Source: Chloroflexota bacterium
GTDB taxonomy: Bacteria; Chloroflexota; Anaerolineae; Anaerolineales; Villigracilaceae
NCBI GenBank assembly: GCA_016234555.1
Contig: JACRBJ010000002.1
Coordinates: 1-34,442 of the forward strand
Reading direction: 5' to 3'
Length of the DNA: 34,442 nt
Made by a program: the position numbers and the translations under genes. Below, piece after piece: positions 24,691 through 32,436 of this stretch. The notes below the pieces were generated by a model. That model did not search any database. It was not told where the DNA came from and saw only the letters and a list, made by a program, of their open reading frames with translations. The first letter of the stretch is position 1. Each line of letters begins with the position of its first letter.

Positions 24691-25737
24691 TTATAAAAGC
24701 CAGCAGGCATCCACCGGGAAATTGACTTGAAACGCTTCGCCCACAACGGGCATCTTCATCTTGCGCTCGTTGAAGACATCCAATGAGATGGGATATCCTT
24801 CCACATCGACGCGGATGCGGACAATGGAGCCAAGATAGGTAATCGTGTCCACTGTGCCGTTGAGGTTGTTCGCGCCTTCGATAAACCCGGGATTCAACTC
24901 TTCGGGGCGGACGGCAAGGCGGATGGGATTTCCGTTGAGGTGCCCGAACTGCCCGGCGCGCAGCACCTGTGAACCGATTTTCACCACACCCTCGGCGGGA
25001 TTCTGCACCTTGACCGGGAGCAAATTGATTTGTCCCACGAATTTTGCAACAAACTCCGTCGACGGGAAGTTGTAGATTTCGTTGGGCGTGCCAACCTGTT
25101 CCATCCTTCCCTGACTCATGACCACGATGCGGTCGGAAAGGGAGAGCGCCTCCTCTTGATCATGCGTGACGTAAATGGTCGTGATGCCCAATTGTTGTTG
25201 GATGCGGCGAATCTCATGGCGGAGTTCCACGCGGATTTTTGCGTCGAGGGCGGAAAGAGGCTCGTCGAGCAATAAAACCTGGGGCTGGAAAGCCAGCGCC
25301 CGGGCAAGCGCCACACGCTGTTGCTGCCCACCGGAGAGCTGGTTTGGGAAGCGCTTCCCAAAATCTTCAAGATGAATCAGCGCGAGCATTTCCTCCACGC
25401 GTTTTGCAATGTCCGTTTTGGACTTCCCTGCAATTTTCAAACCATAGCCGATATTTTCCGCCACAGTCATGTTGGGGAAAAGGGCATAGGATTGAAAGAC
25501 CATGCCCACGTTGCGTTTGTTGGGCGGCAGGTGGGTCAGGTCGTTGCCGTTGATGGCGACATGCCCGGAGGTCGGCACTTCAAAACCCGCGATCATGCGC
25601 AGGGTGGTCGTCTTGCCGCAGCCGCTCGGACCAAGAAAAGAGACGAATTCTCCCTGCGCCACGCTGAGGTTGAAATCCTCCACAGCGACTGAAGCATTGT
25701 AGGCTTTACGAATGTTGGTTAGTTCAAGATACGACAT
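24691..25737 (-). CDS. phnT: ABC transporter ATPase, AEP uptake (PhnT-like)
   Basis: The 348-residue ATPase has Walker [11 protein letters not shown]-loop [12 protein letters not shown], signature [15 protein letters not shown], Walker [13 protein letters not shown] and switch His in [11 protein letters not shown]-terminal TOBE-like region (about 240-348) is typical of importers of the spermidine/iron/AEP group. It energises the two permeases encoded 15 bp upstream. Assignment to AEP uptake rests on its position between the permease genes and phnWX. Confidence 0.9.
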   Translation of the reverse strand: MSYLELTNIRKAYNASVAVEDFNLSVAQGEFVSFLGPSGCGKTTTLRMIAGFEVPTSGHVAINGNDLTHLPPNKRNVGMVFQSYALFPNMTVAENIGYGLKIAGKSKTDIAKRVEEMLALIHLEDFGKRFPNQLSGGQQQRVALARALAFQPQVLLLDEPLSALDAKIRVELRHEIRRIQQQLGITTIYVTHDQEEALSLSDRIVVMSQGRMEQVGTPNEIYNFPSTEFVAKFVGQINLLPVKVQNPAEGVVKIGSQVLRAGQFGHLNGNPIRLAVRPEELNPGFIEGANNLNGTVDTITYLGSIVRIRVDVEGYPISLDVFNERKMKMPVVGEAFQVNFPVDACWLL

Positions 25738-25752
25738 TTCATCCTCGAAAAA

Positions 25753-26550
25753 TTAGCGTCCGGTCAACTGCTGCTGCGATGTGCCGCCGTGACTGAAGAA
25801 TTGAATCAGTCCCAGGCTTGCCCAGGTAAGGGCATAACTGATGATTGCCAGCGCGGCTGGTTCGAAGGCTTTATCCCTGCCCACCGCCGCCATGTATGGT
25901 CCCAGCGCCGGGCGGAGAAGGAAGTCGCCCAAAATCAACTCGCCGATGACCGTGGCAAAGCAGATGAGCGAACCGCTCAAAATGGCAATACGAAGGTTGG
26001 GGAAAATCACGTTGAAGAGAATCTGCGCCCAGCTGGACCCCATGCTTTGCGCCGCCTCGGTCAAGGTGCGAACGTCGAGCGTGCGCATCCCCACATCGAT
26101 GGCGCGGAACATGTAAGGCATGGACAGGATGACATACCCGCCTACCATCAAGATGTCGGTGGTGAAGGCATTGGAGGTCAGCCGCAGCGGCGGGCGTCCA
26201 AAAGCAGTATTGATTCCATACACGTAGACAATGACAGGAATCACGAAAGGCAGGATGGTGATGATTTCCACCAGCGGACGGGCTTTGGGGAGTTTAAGAT
26301 ACAGCCAGTACACCGTCGGCACAAAGATCAGAATGCTGATGGTGACGGAGATGATTCCCATGATCGCCGAATACTGGAAACTGCGCAGGAACTGCGGGTC
26401 GGAAAATACAACCTGATAAGCCAGCAGGCTGATCTCGCCCTTTTTCATCCGCAGGGAAAAATCCAGCGTGCCATAGAGGGGGACAAAGAAGTAGAGCAAC
26501 GCAAGCACTGCCCAGAATACAGACCAAAGATCGAAAAGCGGCTTTTTCAT
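25753..26550 (-). CDS. phnV: ABC transporter permease, AEP uptake (PhnV-like)
   Basis: The 265-residue permease has six membrane segments and the ATPase-contact loop EAAQSMGSSWAQILFNVIFPNLR (EAA motif) near residue 185. The start (ATG at 26550) overlaps the end of the first permease gene by four bases (ATGA). It pairs with that permease as a heterodimer. Order in the operon matches the known phnSTUV set. Confidence 0.85.
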   Translation of the reverse strand: MKKPLFDLWSVFWAVLALLYFFVPLYGTLDFSLRMKKGEISLLAYQVVFSDPQFLRSFQYSAIMGIISVTISILIFVPTVYWLYLKLPKARPLVEIITILPFVIPVIVYVYGINTAFGRPPLRLTSNAFTTDILMVGGYVILSMPYMFRAIDVGMRTLDVRTLTEAAQSMGSSWAQILFNVIFPNLRIAILSGSLICFATVIGELILGDFLLRPALGPYMAAVGRDKAFEPAALAIISYALTWASLGLIQFFSHGGTSQQQLTGR

Positions 26551-27482
26551 GATTTCAACCACCTTACCGTCCGTCGTTGCAGGGCGGTGTATGCAAGGAT
26601 GGTAATGCTCATGATGACCACCATGCCAATGGCGAGGGCGTAACCCTCGTAGGGATTATTGAGTACATCACCGCGAATTTGCTGGGAGATCAGAATCGTG
26701 ATCAAGTAAATGCTGCCACCAGTCAATGCGTAGGCGGTGGCGTATGCGCCAAAGGCGCTGCCAAACAACAGGAGGGTGGCGCCCAAAATGGAGGGCCAAA
26801 GGATGGGCAAAGCCACATCCCGCCAATATTGCATCGGATTCGCGCCAAGATTTTGTGAGGCTTCGCGCCATTCCTTTTTCAATCCTTCGAGCGCGGGAGT
26901 GATGGTTAACACCATGAGCGGAAACTGGAAATAAGTGTATGCCAGCACAAGTCCGGTCATGCTGTACAGGTTGAAGCCGTTATCATACGGATTGAATGGG
27001 CAGACCTGCGCACCTGTGGCGTCGGCATAGCAAATCGATTTGAGAACGGCAGTGAGAAACCCTGTCCGACCGAGAGTGGCGATGTAGGAAAAGGCAAGCG
27101 GCACACCGCCAAAGTTCGCAGCCAAGCCGGAAAAGGTCATAAGGAAACTCCGCATCCAGCGGGGAGTGTTTCCAATCGTGATGGCATACGCCACAAAGAA
27201 ACCAAAGACTCCTCCCACCATTGAGGTGATGACGCTCACCTGCAGGCTGATGCTGTACGCCTTGATGACGTAAGGATTTTGCATCACCGCATAATTGGAG
27301 AGGGTAAAGTTTCCCTTGAGGTCCTGAAAAGAGCGCATCAGCAGGTTTGTGGATGGCAGGACGAGGAAGAAAAAAATAAAAGCAAAAAATGGAACCAGCC
27401 CGATCCAATTGGACTTGGTCAGGCTTTCCAGGATGCTTCTTTTTGCAGGAACAGCGGCGGGTTCGGTAATGGTTTGAGCCAT
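26547..27482 (-). CDS. phnU: ABC transporter permease, AEP uptake (PhnU-like)
   Basis: The 311-residue permease has about six membrane segments after a 30-residue cytoplasmic N-terminus, and the EAA-type loop EASQNLGANPMQYWRDVALPILWPS near 215-240. The frame runs upstream through a hairpin-forming spacer; ATG at 27482 (MAQTITEP) is the more likely start, although no clear ribosome site is visible, so initiation may depend on translation of the preceding gene. A 29-nt hairpin lies between it and the binding-protein gene. Confidence 0.82.
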   Translation of the reverse strand: MAQTITEPAAVPAKRSILESLTKSNWIGLVPFFAFIFFFLVLPSTNLLMRSFQDLKGNFTLSNYAVMQNPYVIKAYSISLQVSVITSMVGGVFGFFVAYAITIGNTPRWMRSFLMTFSGLAANFGGVPLAFSYIATLGRTGFLTAVLKSICYADATGAQVCPFNPYDNGFNLYSMTGLVLAYTYFQFPLMVLTITPALEGLKKEWREASQNLGANPMQYWRDVALPILWPSILGATLLLFGSAFGAYATAYALTGGSIYLITILISQQIRGDVLNNPYEGYALAIGMVVIMSITILAYTALQRRTVRWLKS

Positions 27483-27495
27483 AATATGCGAAGGC

Positions 27496-27524
27496 GTGAC
27501 CCAGTCAGGAATTGACTGGGTCAC
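27496..27524 (-). other. Intercistronic hairpin between phnS and phnU
   Basis: GTGACCCAGTCA and TGACTGGGTCAC form a perfect 12-bp stem with a 5-nt loop. No T run follows. Hairpins after binding-protein genes commonly protect the upstream mRNA segment so the binding protein is made in excess over permease. Confidence 0.7.
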
Positions 27525-27549
27525 GTGATAGGAATTTACAGAAAATGAA

Positions 27550-28701
27550 TTACTTGATATCGAGACCGACGACGGAGTCCCATTGTTCCTTGATCGCGGC
27601 GCGGGCGGCGCTAAGCTGGTCACCGGAGGGGACGACGGAGCTGGCGAGCAGGGCGGGATCGGGGAGTTTGGCTTTTAGTTCATCGGAAAGCACGTTGCGG
27701 GCATTCAGGTCGGCGAGGCGGGCAGGGGCGCAATAACCCTTGACCCAGATGGTCTGACCTTCGTCCGAGTAGAGGAATTCTTCCCAAAGGCGGGCGGCGG
27801 CGGGATGCGGAGCGTACGCGCTCACAGCCTGGTAATAGTAACCACCCCAGTTGACATCGCTCGGGTAGACGATTTCGATGTTCGGGTTGCCGGCGAAGTT
27901 ATCCTTGTTGGCATAAGCGTTCCAACTCCACTGGAAGGTGATGGGGGTCTCGCCCTTGCCAATTGGACCGGAGTCGGCAATGAGCGGGAGCAGGATGCCT
28001 TTCTCGTTCAATTCCTTGAAGAACTCCAGGCCAGGCTGGATGTTATCGAGGTCGCCGCCATTGGCAATCGCGGCGGCGTACACAGACTGGGCAGCCTGAT
28101 TGGAAGCGCGTGGGTCACCGGCGAGAGCAACCTGCCCCTCGTATTTTTCGTTGTTCAGATCGGCGTAGCTGGTGGGAACGTCGGACACAACATCGGTGAC
28201 GACTTCCAGAACCATCACACCGCTGTAATCGACGTAATAATAACCATCGGGATCATTGTTACCTTCGATGGTGTCCCAGGTTGCAACTTTATATGGAGCG
28301 ATCAAACCCTGCTCCTTGGCGAGCGGACCATAGGCGGGTCCCACATCAATGACGTCGGGGGCCTGGGGGCCTTTGGATTCCTTGTTATCAATGATCGCCT
28401 GGATTTCGTCGGCGGAGCCGCCGTCGGGCAGAAGGGAATTGACTTTTATGCCGTACTTGGTCGAGAAGGTATCCATCGCCTCGCCATAATTACACCAGTC
28501 ACGGGGCAGGGTGATGACGTTCAATTCGCCTTCCGCTTTGGCGGCAGCAATCAAAGCATCCATACCGCCGCCTTCTTCAGCGGATTTCATGGTATTCCAG
28601 TCCACGTTGCTGGCAGAACCGGCAGCAGGGCCACAGGCGCTCAATACGAGGGCGGCTACGACTAAAAGCAATGCCACCTGAAAGGTAATTTTCTTCAACA
28701 T
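27550..28701 (-). CDS. phnS: AEP-binding lipoprotein, ABC transporter (PhnS-like)
   Basis: The 383-residue protein starts with a lipoprotein signal (AALVLSACG). It is a type II periplasmic-binding protein of the spermidine/putrescine-iron-AEP class, with blocks ELNVITLPRDWCNYGEAMDTF, ADEIQAIIDNK, VDYSGVMVLEVVT and AYAPHPAAARLWEEFLYSDEGQ. ATG at 28701 has AAGGAG with the usual spacing; the longer frame is rejected. It is the first gene of the seven-gene AEP operon and is preceded by a Pho-like box. The ligand is inferred from phnW and phnX downstream. Confidence 0.85.
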   Translation of the reverse strand: MLKKITFQVALLLVVAALVLSACGPAAGSASNVDWNTMKSAEEGGGMDALIAAAKAEGELNVITLPRDWCNYGEAMDTFSTKYGIKVNSLLPDGGSADEIQAIIDNKESKGPQAPDVIDVGPAYGPLAKEQGLIAPYKVATWDTIEGNNDPDGYYYVDYSGVMVLEVVTDVVSDVPTSYADLNNEKYEGQVALAGDPRASNQAAQSVYAAAIANGGDLDNIQPGLEFFKELNEKGILLPLIADSGPIGKGETPITFQWSWNAYANKDNFAGNPNIEIVYPSDVNWGGYYYQAVSAYAPHPAAARLWEEFLYSDEGQTIWVKGYCAPARLADLNARNVLSDELKAKLPDPALLASSVVPSGDQLSAARAAIKEQWDSVVGLDIK

Positions 28702-28735
28702 GTTTTCTCCTTGTTTTTTTATGAAATACTGCTCC

Positions 28736-28789
28736 ATCATACAAAGGAGAACTTAATGCCGTATTTACGAATTGCTAACTTTTGGTTAA
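28736..28789 (-). promoter_or_regulatory. Pho-box-like promoter of the AEP operon
   Basis: On the minus strand: TTAAC (28789-28785), TTAGC (28778-28774) and TAAAT (28767-28763) at 11-bp steps, a 21-bp gap, then TATGAT (28741-28736). The predicted leader of about 30 nt contains the AAGGAG of phnS. Confidence 0.65.
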
Positions 28790-28818
28790 GAGACCTGCGG
28801 ACATCCAACATCAAAATA

Positions 28819-28872
28819 TTAACAAGGTGATAACACTCTGATAACATTCATAGGTCAAGTTGTGCCAAAATA
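28819..28872 (+). promoter_or_regulatory. Orphan Pho-like box, plus strand
   Basis: TTAAC (28819), ATAAC (28830) and ATAAC (28841) are among the most regular repeats of the window. Counting 21 bp onward gives AAAATA (28867-28872), a poor -10; TACAGT at 28871 is an alternative. No recognised gene follows within 230 bp, but a palindrome-rich stretch does. It could also act as an extra site for the divergent AEP promoter. Confidence 0.4.
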
Positions 28873-28877
28873 CAGTT

Positions 28878-29014
28878 GTGAGTTGTGTACGCATACGCAC
28901 CTCACTCCTTTATGGTGCAGCAGCGTAGTGATACGTTGCTGCACGAATTGATTCCTTTTCGAGATTCAGATTGGTTCATACAACAGTGTTGAACCGAAAT
29001 CATTATTAATAATG
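28878..29014 (+). other. Palindrome-rich intergenic region (possible small RNA)
   Basis: Four inverted repeats follow each other: an imperfect 12-bp hairpin (28878-28905), a 13-bp stem with one G-U pair (GTGCAGCA… to …TGCTGCAC, 28915-28944), GGTTCA/TGAACC (28973-28995), and the perfect palindrome CATTATTAATAATG (29001-29014). No ORF covers them. The orphan Pho-like box lies just upstream. A structured RNA or a multi-site operator region would fit; no known RNA family was recognised. Confidence 0.35.
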
Positions 29015-29110
29015 AGCAACCCGGCAACACACACTTATTGACACGGTATCTTCTTATTAAGCTCGCCCTGTTGCCGATTTTTCCCTGAAATCCTTAGCGG
29101 GGTTGGAAAA

Positions 29111-29305
29111 ATGGCTACAACTACCATGTTGGAGGAATGGCTGGAAATTCGAGAGAGCACGTTGTACATGTTGATAGTGCTCAGTAGAGTACAAGAGCAG
29201 AAGCCGCACAAGCGATTCTTCCAAAGACTGGAAATGGGGCATGTGCGGTTGGACGTGTTTAATTATCTACAGCAGATTGAGCCCACATCCAAGAATGGTG
29301 CCTAA
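29111..29305 (+). CDS. Possible small helix-turn-helix protein (excisionase-like), doubtful
   Basis: The 64-residue frame reads EEWLEIRESTLYMLI, then KPHKRFF and GHVRLDVFNYLQQI. This order (Ser-Thr-Leu-Tyr-x-Leu-Ile, Pro-His-Lys-Arg, then Val-Arg-Leu-Asp with a closing helix) recalls MerR/AlpA-type excisionase DNA-binding domains, though with shifted spacing. It has only a weak GGTTGGA upstream. It may be a degenerate copy or chance. Confidence 0.3.
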   Translation: MATTTMLEEWLEIRESTLYMLIVLSRVQEQKPHKRFFQRLEMGHVRLDVFNYLQQIEPTSKNGA

Positions 29306-29318
29306 GAGGTAACATCAT

Positions 29319-29360
29319 TTAACGAATCATTAACTGACAAATTTTTCTTTATGGTATATT
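29319..29360 (+). promoter_or_regulatory. Pho-box-like promoter of phoB-phoR
   Basis: Two perfect TTAAC pentamers (29319 and 29330), with a GTAAC one turn further upstream (29309), are followed after 20 bp by TATATT (29355-29360). The phoB ATG comes 7 nt later, so the transcript is probably leaderless. The box suggests autoregulation by PhoB. Confidence 0.7.
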
Positions 29361-29367
29361 GCAAAAC

Positions 29368-30078
29368 ATGACGGAATCAGTTTTGGTTGTTGAAGATGAA
29401 CTCTCCTTGCAGGAAACTCTTGCCTACAACTTGAAGAAGGAAGGGTATGCGGTGGAAACCGTGGGGGATGGCCGTGCCGCATTGGAAGCGGCGCGACGCT
29501 TGAAGCCGGACTTGATCGTGCTGGACATCATGCTCCCCGAAATGGACGGCTTCGAGGTGGCACGCATCCTGCGCAAGGAGTTGACCACCGCCATCCTCAT
29601 GCTCACCGCCCGTGACGATGAAATTGACCGCGTGGTTGGACTTGAAGTCGGTGCTGACGATTACCTGACCAAGCCATTCTCGATGCGCGAGCTGTTGGCG
29701 CGGGTCAAGTCGCAGCTCAGGCGTGCCAGATTGCTACGTGAAGAAATGGGGAAATCCGACAATTTGGAAGTGAAATACGAAACTCTGAGATTCGAAAACC
29801 TGATCATCAACCTTACCCGTCGTGAAGTGACACTGGATGGGAAGCCTCTACAACTCAAGCCCAAGGAATATGAACTGCTGCTTTTCTTTGCCGAGCACCG
29901 CCGTCAGATGCTCTCACGCGGGTTTATTTTGGAACGTTTGTGGGGATGGGATTTCATCGGCGACAGCCGCACGGTGGATGTCCACATCCGCTGGCTGCGG
30001 CAAAAGATCGAAGTTGACCCATCCAACCCAGAGCGAATTGTCACCGTTAGAGGCGGGGGATATCGGTTCGAAGGATAA
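29368..30078 (+). CDS. phoB: Phosphate regulon response regulator PhoB/PhoP (OmpR family)
   Basis: The 236-residue protein has a receiver domain (phospho-acceptor Asp53 in [11 protein letters not shown], Thr80, Lys102 in LTKPF) and an OmpR-type winged helix (about 135-235, with [17 protein letters not shown] and [16 protein letters not shown], ending GGGYRFEG). It is followed by the sensor kinase gene. Nearby phoU, pstS and the AEP operon, and the TTAAC boxes, support the Pho assignment over other OmpR regulators. The ATG at 29368 is 7 nt after the -10; an in-frame TTG at 29359 is too near the -10 to be used. Confidence 0.9.
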   Translation: MTESVLVVEDELSLQETLAYNLKKEGYAVETVGDGRAALEAARRLKPDLIVLDIMLPEMDGFEVARILRKELTTAILMLTARDDEIDRVVGLEVGADDYLTKPFSMRELLARVKSQLRRARLLREEMGKSDNLEVKYETLRFENLIINLTRREVTLDGKPLQLKPKEYELLLFFAEHRRQMLSRGFILERLWGWDFIGDSRTVDVHIRWLRQKIEVDPSNPERIVTVRGGGYRFEG

Positions 30079-30080
30079 AG

Positions 30081-30128
30081 ATTGGAGATTGGTAAATGGT
30101 AATTACCAATCTCCAATTACCATTTACC
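30081..30128 (+). other. Two mutually exclusive hairpins between phoB and phoR
   Basis: ATTGGAGATTGGTAA (30081-30095) pairs perfectly with 30103-30117. Alternatively GGTAAATGGTAATT (30091-30104) pairs perfectly with AATTACCATTTACC (30115-30128), which touches the phoR ATG at 30129. The two stems share bases, so only one can form. The second would bury the start region. The unit may instead be a dispersed repeat. Confidence 0.65.
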
Positions 30129-31352
30129 ATGACGCAAATTCCTGTTTATTTGGCAATCCTTTTTTTTCTCCTCGCCGCATGGTTTGTGTGGCTGTATTTT
30201 GATTTAATAAAACGGATTGATGATTACGCTAAACAAATTCGGGATACGGATGGGTCATTTCCCACTGATATAAGGAAAATCGAAAACCTGTCGAATATAG
30301 TTGCGTCTTTCAAGAAGACTTTTGACCTGCGGCTTTCGACTTTGGAGTCACAAAACGAGCGCCTTGCCACCGTGCTGGAACAACTCACAGACGGTGTTAT
30401 CATCGTGGATGCAAATGGCTTTATCCAGTTCGCGAACCCGGCGGCGCAAAGATTGTTCGAAACCTCCAGTGCGCTGGGTCGCAGTGTGACCGAAGTGCTG
30501 CGCAACCATCAACTGGTGGATGCGTGGCGACGCTGCCAGCAGACAGGCGAGATGCAAAGCGAATCGGTGGAATTGCCCACACGCCGCCAGTTTTTGCAAA
30601 TCATAGCCATACCTGATACGCACACCAGCGGAAGTCTGCTGCTCACGCAGGATTTGACCCGCGTCCGCAGGCTGGAAACGGTGCGACGGGATTTCATCTC
30701 GAATATTTCGCATGAACTGCGGACGCCGCTTGCCTCGCTCAAAGCCCTGACCGAAACCCTGCAAGACGGGGCGCTCACCGACCCCGAGGCTGGTCCACGT
30801 TTTCTTGGCAGGATCCTCGCCGAAGTGGATGCGTTGACCCAAATGGCTCAGGAACTGCTTGATCTTTCGCGCATCGAGTCGGGACAGGTCGAGTTGATGC
30901 TCACACCGCTCGAGCCGAAGAAACTACTGAACTCCGCGGCGGATCGCATGAGACTGCAGGCGGAACGGGCTGGCTTGAAGTTGCACGTTCGCTGCGCCGA
31001 CGACTTGCAAAGTGTCCGCGTGGACAAAGCCCGTTTGGAGCAGGTGCTGGTGAACCTCATTCACAATGCGGTCAAGTTCACAAAGCCCGGGGGTGAAATC
31101 GTCCTCGAAGCTGAATCAACTTCGGGCGGAATCAGGTTTGCGGTGCGCGATACGGGAGTTGGAATCCCCTTGGAGAGTCTATCCCGCATCTTCGAGAGAT
31201 TCTATCGCGTGGATAAATCCCGCACAGGCTCGGGCACGGGCTTGGGCTTGTCCATCTCCAGGCATATTGTGGAAGCGCACGGGGGAAAAATCTGGGCAAA
31301 TAGCAGGGAGGGTGAAGGAAGTGTGTTCTACTTTGAGATTCCTGCCGTCTGA
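30129..31352 (+). CDS. phoR: Phosphate regulon sensor histidine kinase PhoR
   Basis: The 407-residue kinase has one N-terminal membrane segment (about 4-24) and no large extracytoplasmic domain, then a linker, a PAS domain (about 80-180, VLEQLTDGVIIVDANGFIQFANPAA), a HisKA domain (His195 in SNISHELRTPLASLK) and a HATPase domain (N box NLIHNAVKFT, G1 DTGVGIPLES, G2 GTGLGLSI). This short architecture matches PhoR, which senses through PhoU/Pst rather than directly. The start at MTQIPVY lies immediately after the alternative hairpins. Confidence 0.92.
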   Translation: MTQIPVYLAILFFLLAAWFVWLYFDLIKRIDDYAKQIRDTDGSFPTDIRKIENLSNIVASFKKTFDLRLSTLESQNERLATVLEQLTDGVIIVDANGFIQFANPAAQRLFETSSALGRSVTEVLRNHQLVDAWRRCQQTGEMQSESVELPTRRQFLQIIAIPDTHTSGSLLLTQDLTRVRRLETVRRDFISNISHELRTPLASLKALTETLQDGALTDPEAGPRFLGRILAEVDALTQMAQELLDLSRIESGQVELMLTPLEPKKLLNSAADRMRLQAERAGLKLHVRCADDLQSVRVDKARLEQVLVNLIHNAVKFTKPGGEIVLEAESTSGGIRFAVRDTGVGIPLESLSRIFERFYRVDKSRTGSGTGLGLSISRHIVEAHGGKIWANSREGEGSVFYFEIPAV

Positions 31353-31357
31353 ATCTG

Positions 31358-31411
31358 TTTACCCATTGTTAACCAACCTTTAAGTCCGCGATAAAACACC
31401 TGCCTTATCAT
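31358..31411 (+). promoter_or_regulatory. Pho-box-like promoter of the 35-codon peptide
   Basis: TTTAC (31358), TTAAC (31369) and TTAAG (31380) at 11-bp steps, a 21-bp gap, then TATCAT (31406-31411). The first two repeats and the spacer between them match the phoU box base for base (TTTACCCATTGTTAAC). The ATG starts 6 nt after the -10. Confidence 0.75.
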
Positions 31412-31417
31412 ACAGGC

Positions 31418-31525
31418 ATGGAAACAATGATTGCATCCTTTACCTTCCTTTCATTCGTAACCGTGGTCGTTGTGGATGCCGCTTTCAAACGCAGAGAGTA
31501 CCTGCGGAAACAAAACACCGCGTAA
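31418..31525 (+). CDS. 35-residue membrane peptide, probably leaderless
   Basis: An ATG at the predicted transcription start opens a 35-codon frame. Residues 5-20 are hydrophobic (IASFTFLSFVTVVVVDAA) and the C-terminus is basic (FKRREYLRKQNTA), the layout of a single-pass membrane peptide with a cytoplasmic tail. No ribosome site precedes it. The box and -10 are in ideal position, and a terminator hairpin follows, so it is likely its own transcription unit. No family was recognised. A regulator of PhoR, the Pst complex or another membrane partner is conceivable but unsupported. Confidence 0.55.
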   Translation: METMIASFTFLSFVTVVVVDAAFKRREYLRKQNTA

Positions 31526-31552
31526 TGCATTATTATTCTTCCTCCTTATGGA

Positions 31553-31582
31553 TCTGCCCGCCCTGGCTTTGAGGCGGGCAGA
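31553..31582 (+). terminator. Terminator hairpin after the 35-codon peptide
   Basis: TCTGCCCGCC pairs with GGCGGGCAGA (10 bp) around a 10-nt loop. A weak AATTT tract follows. It separates the peptide unit from the next Pho-like box, which begins 6 bp later. Confidence 0.6.
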
Positions 31583-31587
31583 CGAAT

Positions 31588-31641
31588 TTAACAAAACCGC
31601 TACATTTCTTTAAAGGACTCTTAATGGCGGGACGATATAAG
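31588..31641 (+). promoter_or_regulatory. Pho-box-like promoter of the PHP gene
   Basis: TTAAC (31588), GCTAC (31599) and TTAAA (31610) at 11-bp steps, a 21-bp gap, then TATAAG (31636-31641). The location of the -10 rules out the ATG at 31624 and supports the start at 31687 with AAAGGAG. Confidence 0.6.
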
Positions 31642-31686
31642 ACAGTCATCGTCTCAAACAGCGGTTTTTTCGTAAAGGAGAAAATT

Positions 31687-32397
31687 ATGGGTTTTGCTGA
31701 TTTACATATTCATACAACTTACAGTTACGATGGCACAGCTTCCGTGCGCGACGTGCTGGGGAAAGCGAAGCAGCTTGGTTTGAACGTGATTGCTGTTACA
31801 GACCACGATGAAATCGCAGGTGCGCTCAAGGCAGTAGAATATGCGCCTAAATACGGCGTGGAAGTCATCCCTGGGAGCGAGATTACCACTGCCGACGGTG
31901 ACCTGCTCGCATTCTTCATCAGGGAAAAGGTGCCGGCCCGCCTGCCATTGGTCGAGACCGTTTTGCGGGTTCGCGAATTGGGTGGCTTCTGCATCGCGCC
32001 GCACCCGATGGCAGGCGGTATGGGGATGAAAAGCTTGGGCAAGCGTGTAATCCTGGAGGCGCTCCGCAACCCACAGGTGGCGGACACCCTGCTCGGAATC
32101 GAGACCTACAATGCCTCCGTCATCGACCGCATCAGCAATCAATATGCCCACATCCTGGCAAGCCGGCTAGATATTGCCCACGTGGGAAACAGCGATGCGC
32201 ATGTGGTGGATGCGATTGGGTTGGGAGCAACGGAATTCGAAGGTGACAGTGCGGCGGATTTGCTGGTGACTTTGAAGGCCAAATCGACGCGGGTCCGCAG
32301 GCAAAAGGAATGGAGTGTATTACGTATCCTCGGCAGTTGGGGGCTTTCCTACATGGGAAACACCCTGACCAGAATCACTGGATTGGCGTGGGCATAA
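31687..32397 (+). CDS. PHP-domain phosphoesterase
   Basis: The 236-residue protein has the metal-binding motifs of PHP enzymes: ADLHIHTTYSYDG (His7, His9), TDHDEIAG, a Glu in GSEITT, a His in IAPHPMAGG and GNSDAHVVDAIGLG. The closest known types are TrpH/RNase AM-like and YciV-like phosphoesterases that release phosphate from nucleotide 3',5'-bisphosphates or short RNA ends. A role in recovering phosphate fits the Pho-like box. The ATG has AAAGGAG 6 nt upstream. The C-terminal tail (WGLSYMGNTLTRITG) is slightly hydrophobic. Confidence 0.85.
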   Translation: MGFADLHIHTTYSYDGTASVRDVLGKAKQLGLNVIAVTDHDEIAGALKAVEYAPKYGVEVIPGSEITTADGDLLAFFIREKVPARLPLVETVLRVRELGGFCIAPHPMAGGMGMKSLGKRVILEALRNPQVADTLLGIETYNASVIDRISNQYAHILASRLDIAHVGNSDAHVVDAIGLGATEFEGDSAADLLVTLKAKSTRVRRQKEWSVLRILGSWGLSYMGNTLTRITGLAWA

Positions 32398-32436
32398 TTC
32401 ACCTGACAAAAATCCTGTATCAGGAATGATCGAGAA

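Noticed and set aside
25789..26643. 284-codon plus-strand frame opposite the permease genes
   Set aside because: Very rich in His, Arg, Asp and Gln, the usual result of reading opposite a hydrophobic gene.
27805..28665. 286-codon plus-strand frame opposite phnS
   Set aside because: Shadow of phnS; no start signal, and the minus frame has lipobox and ribosome site.
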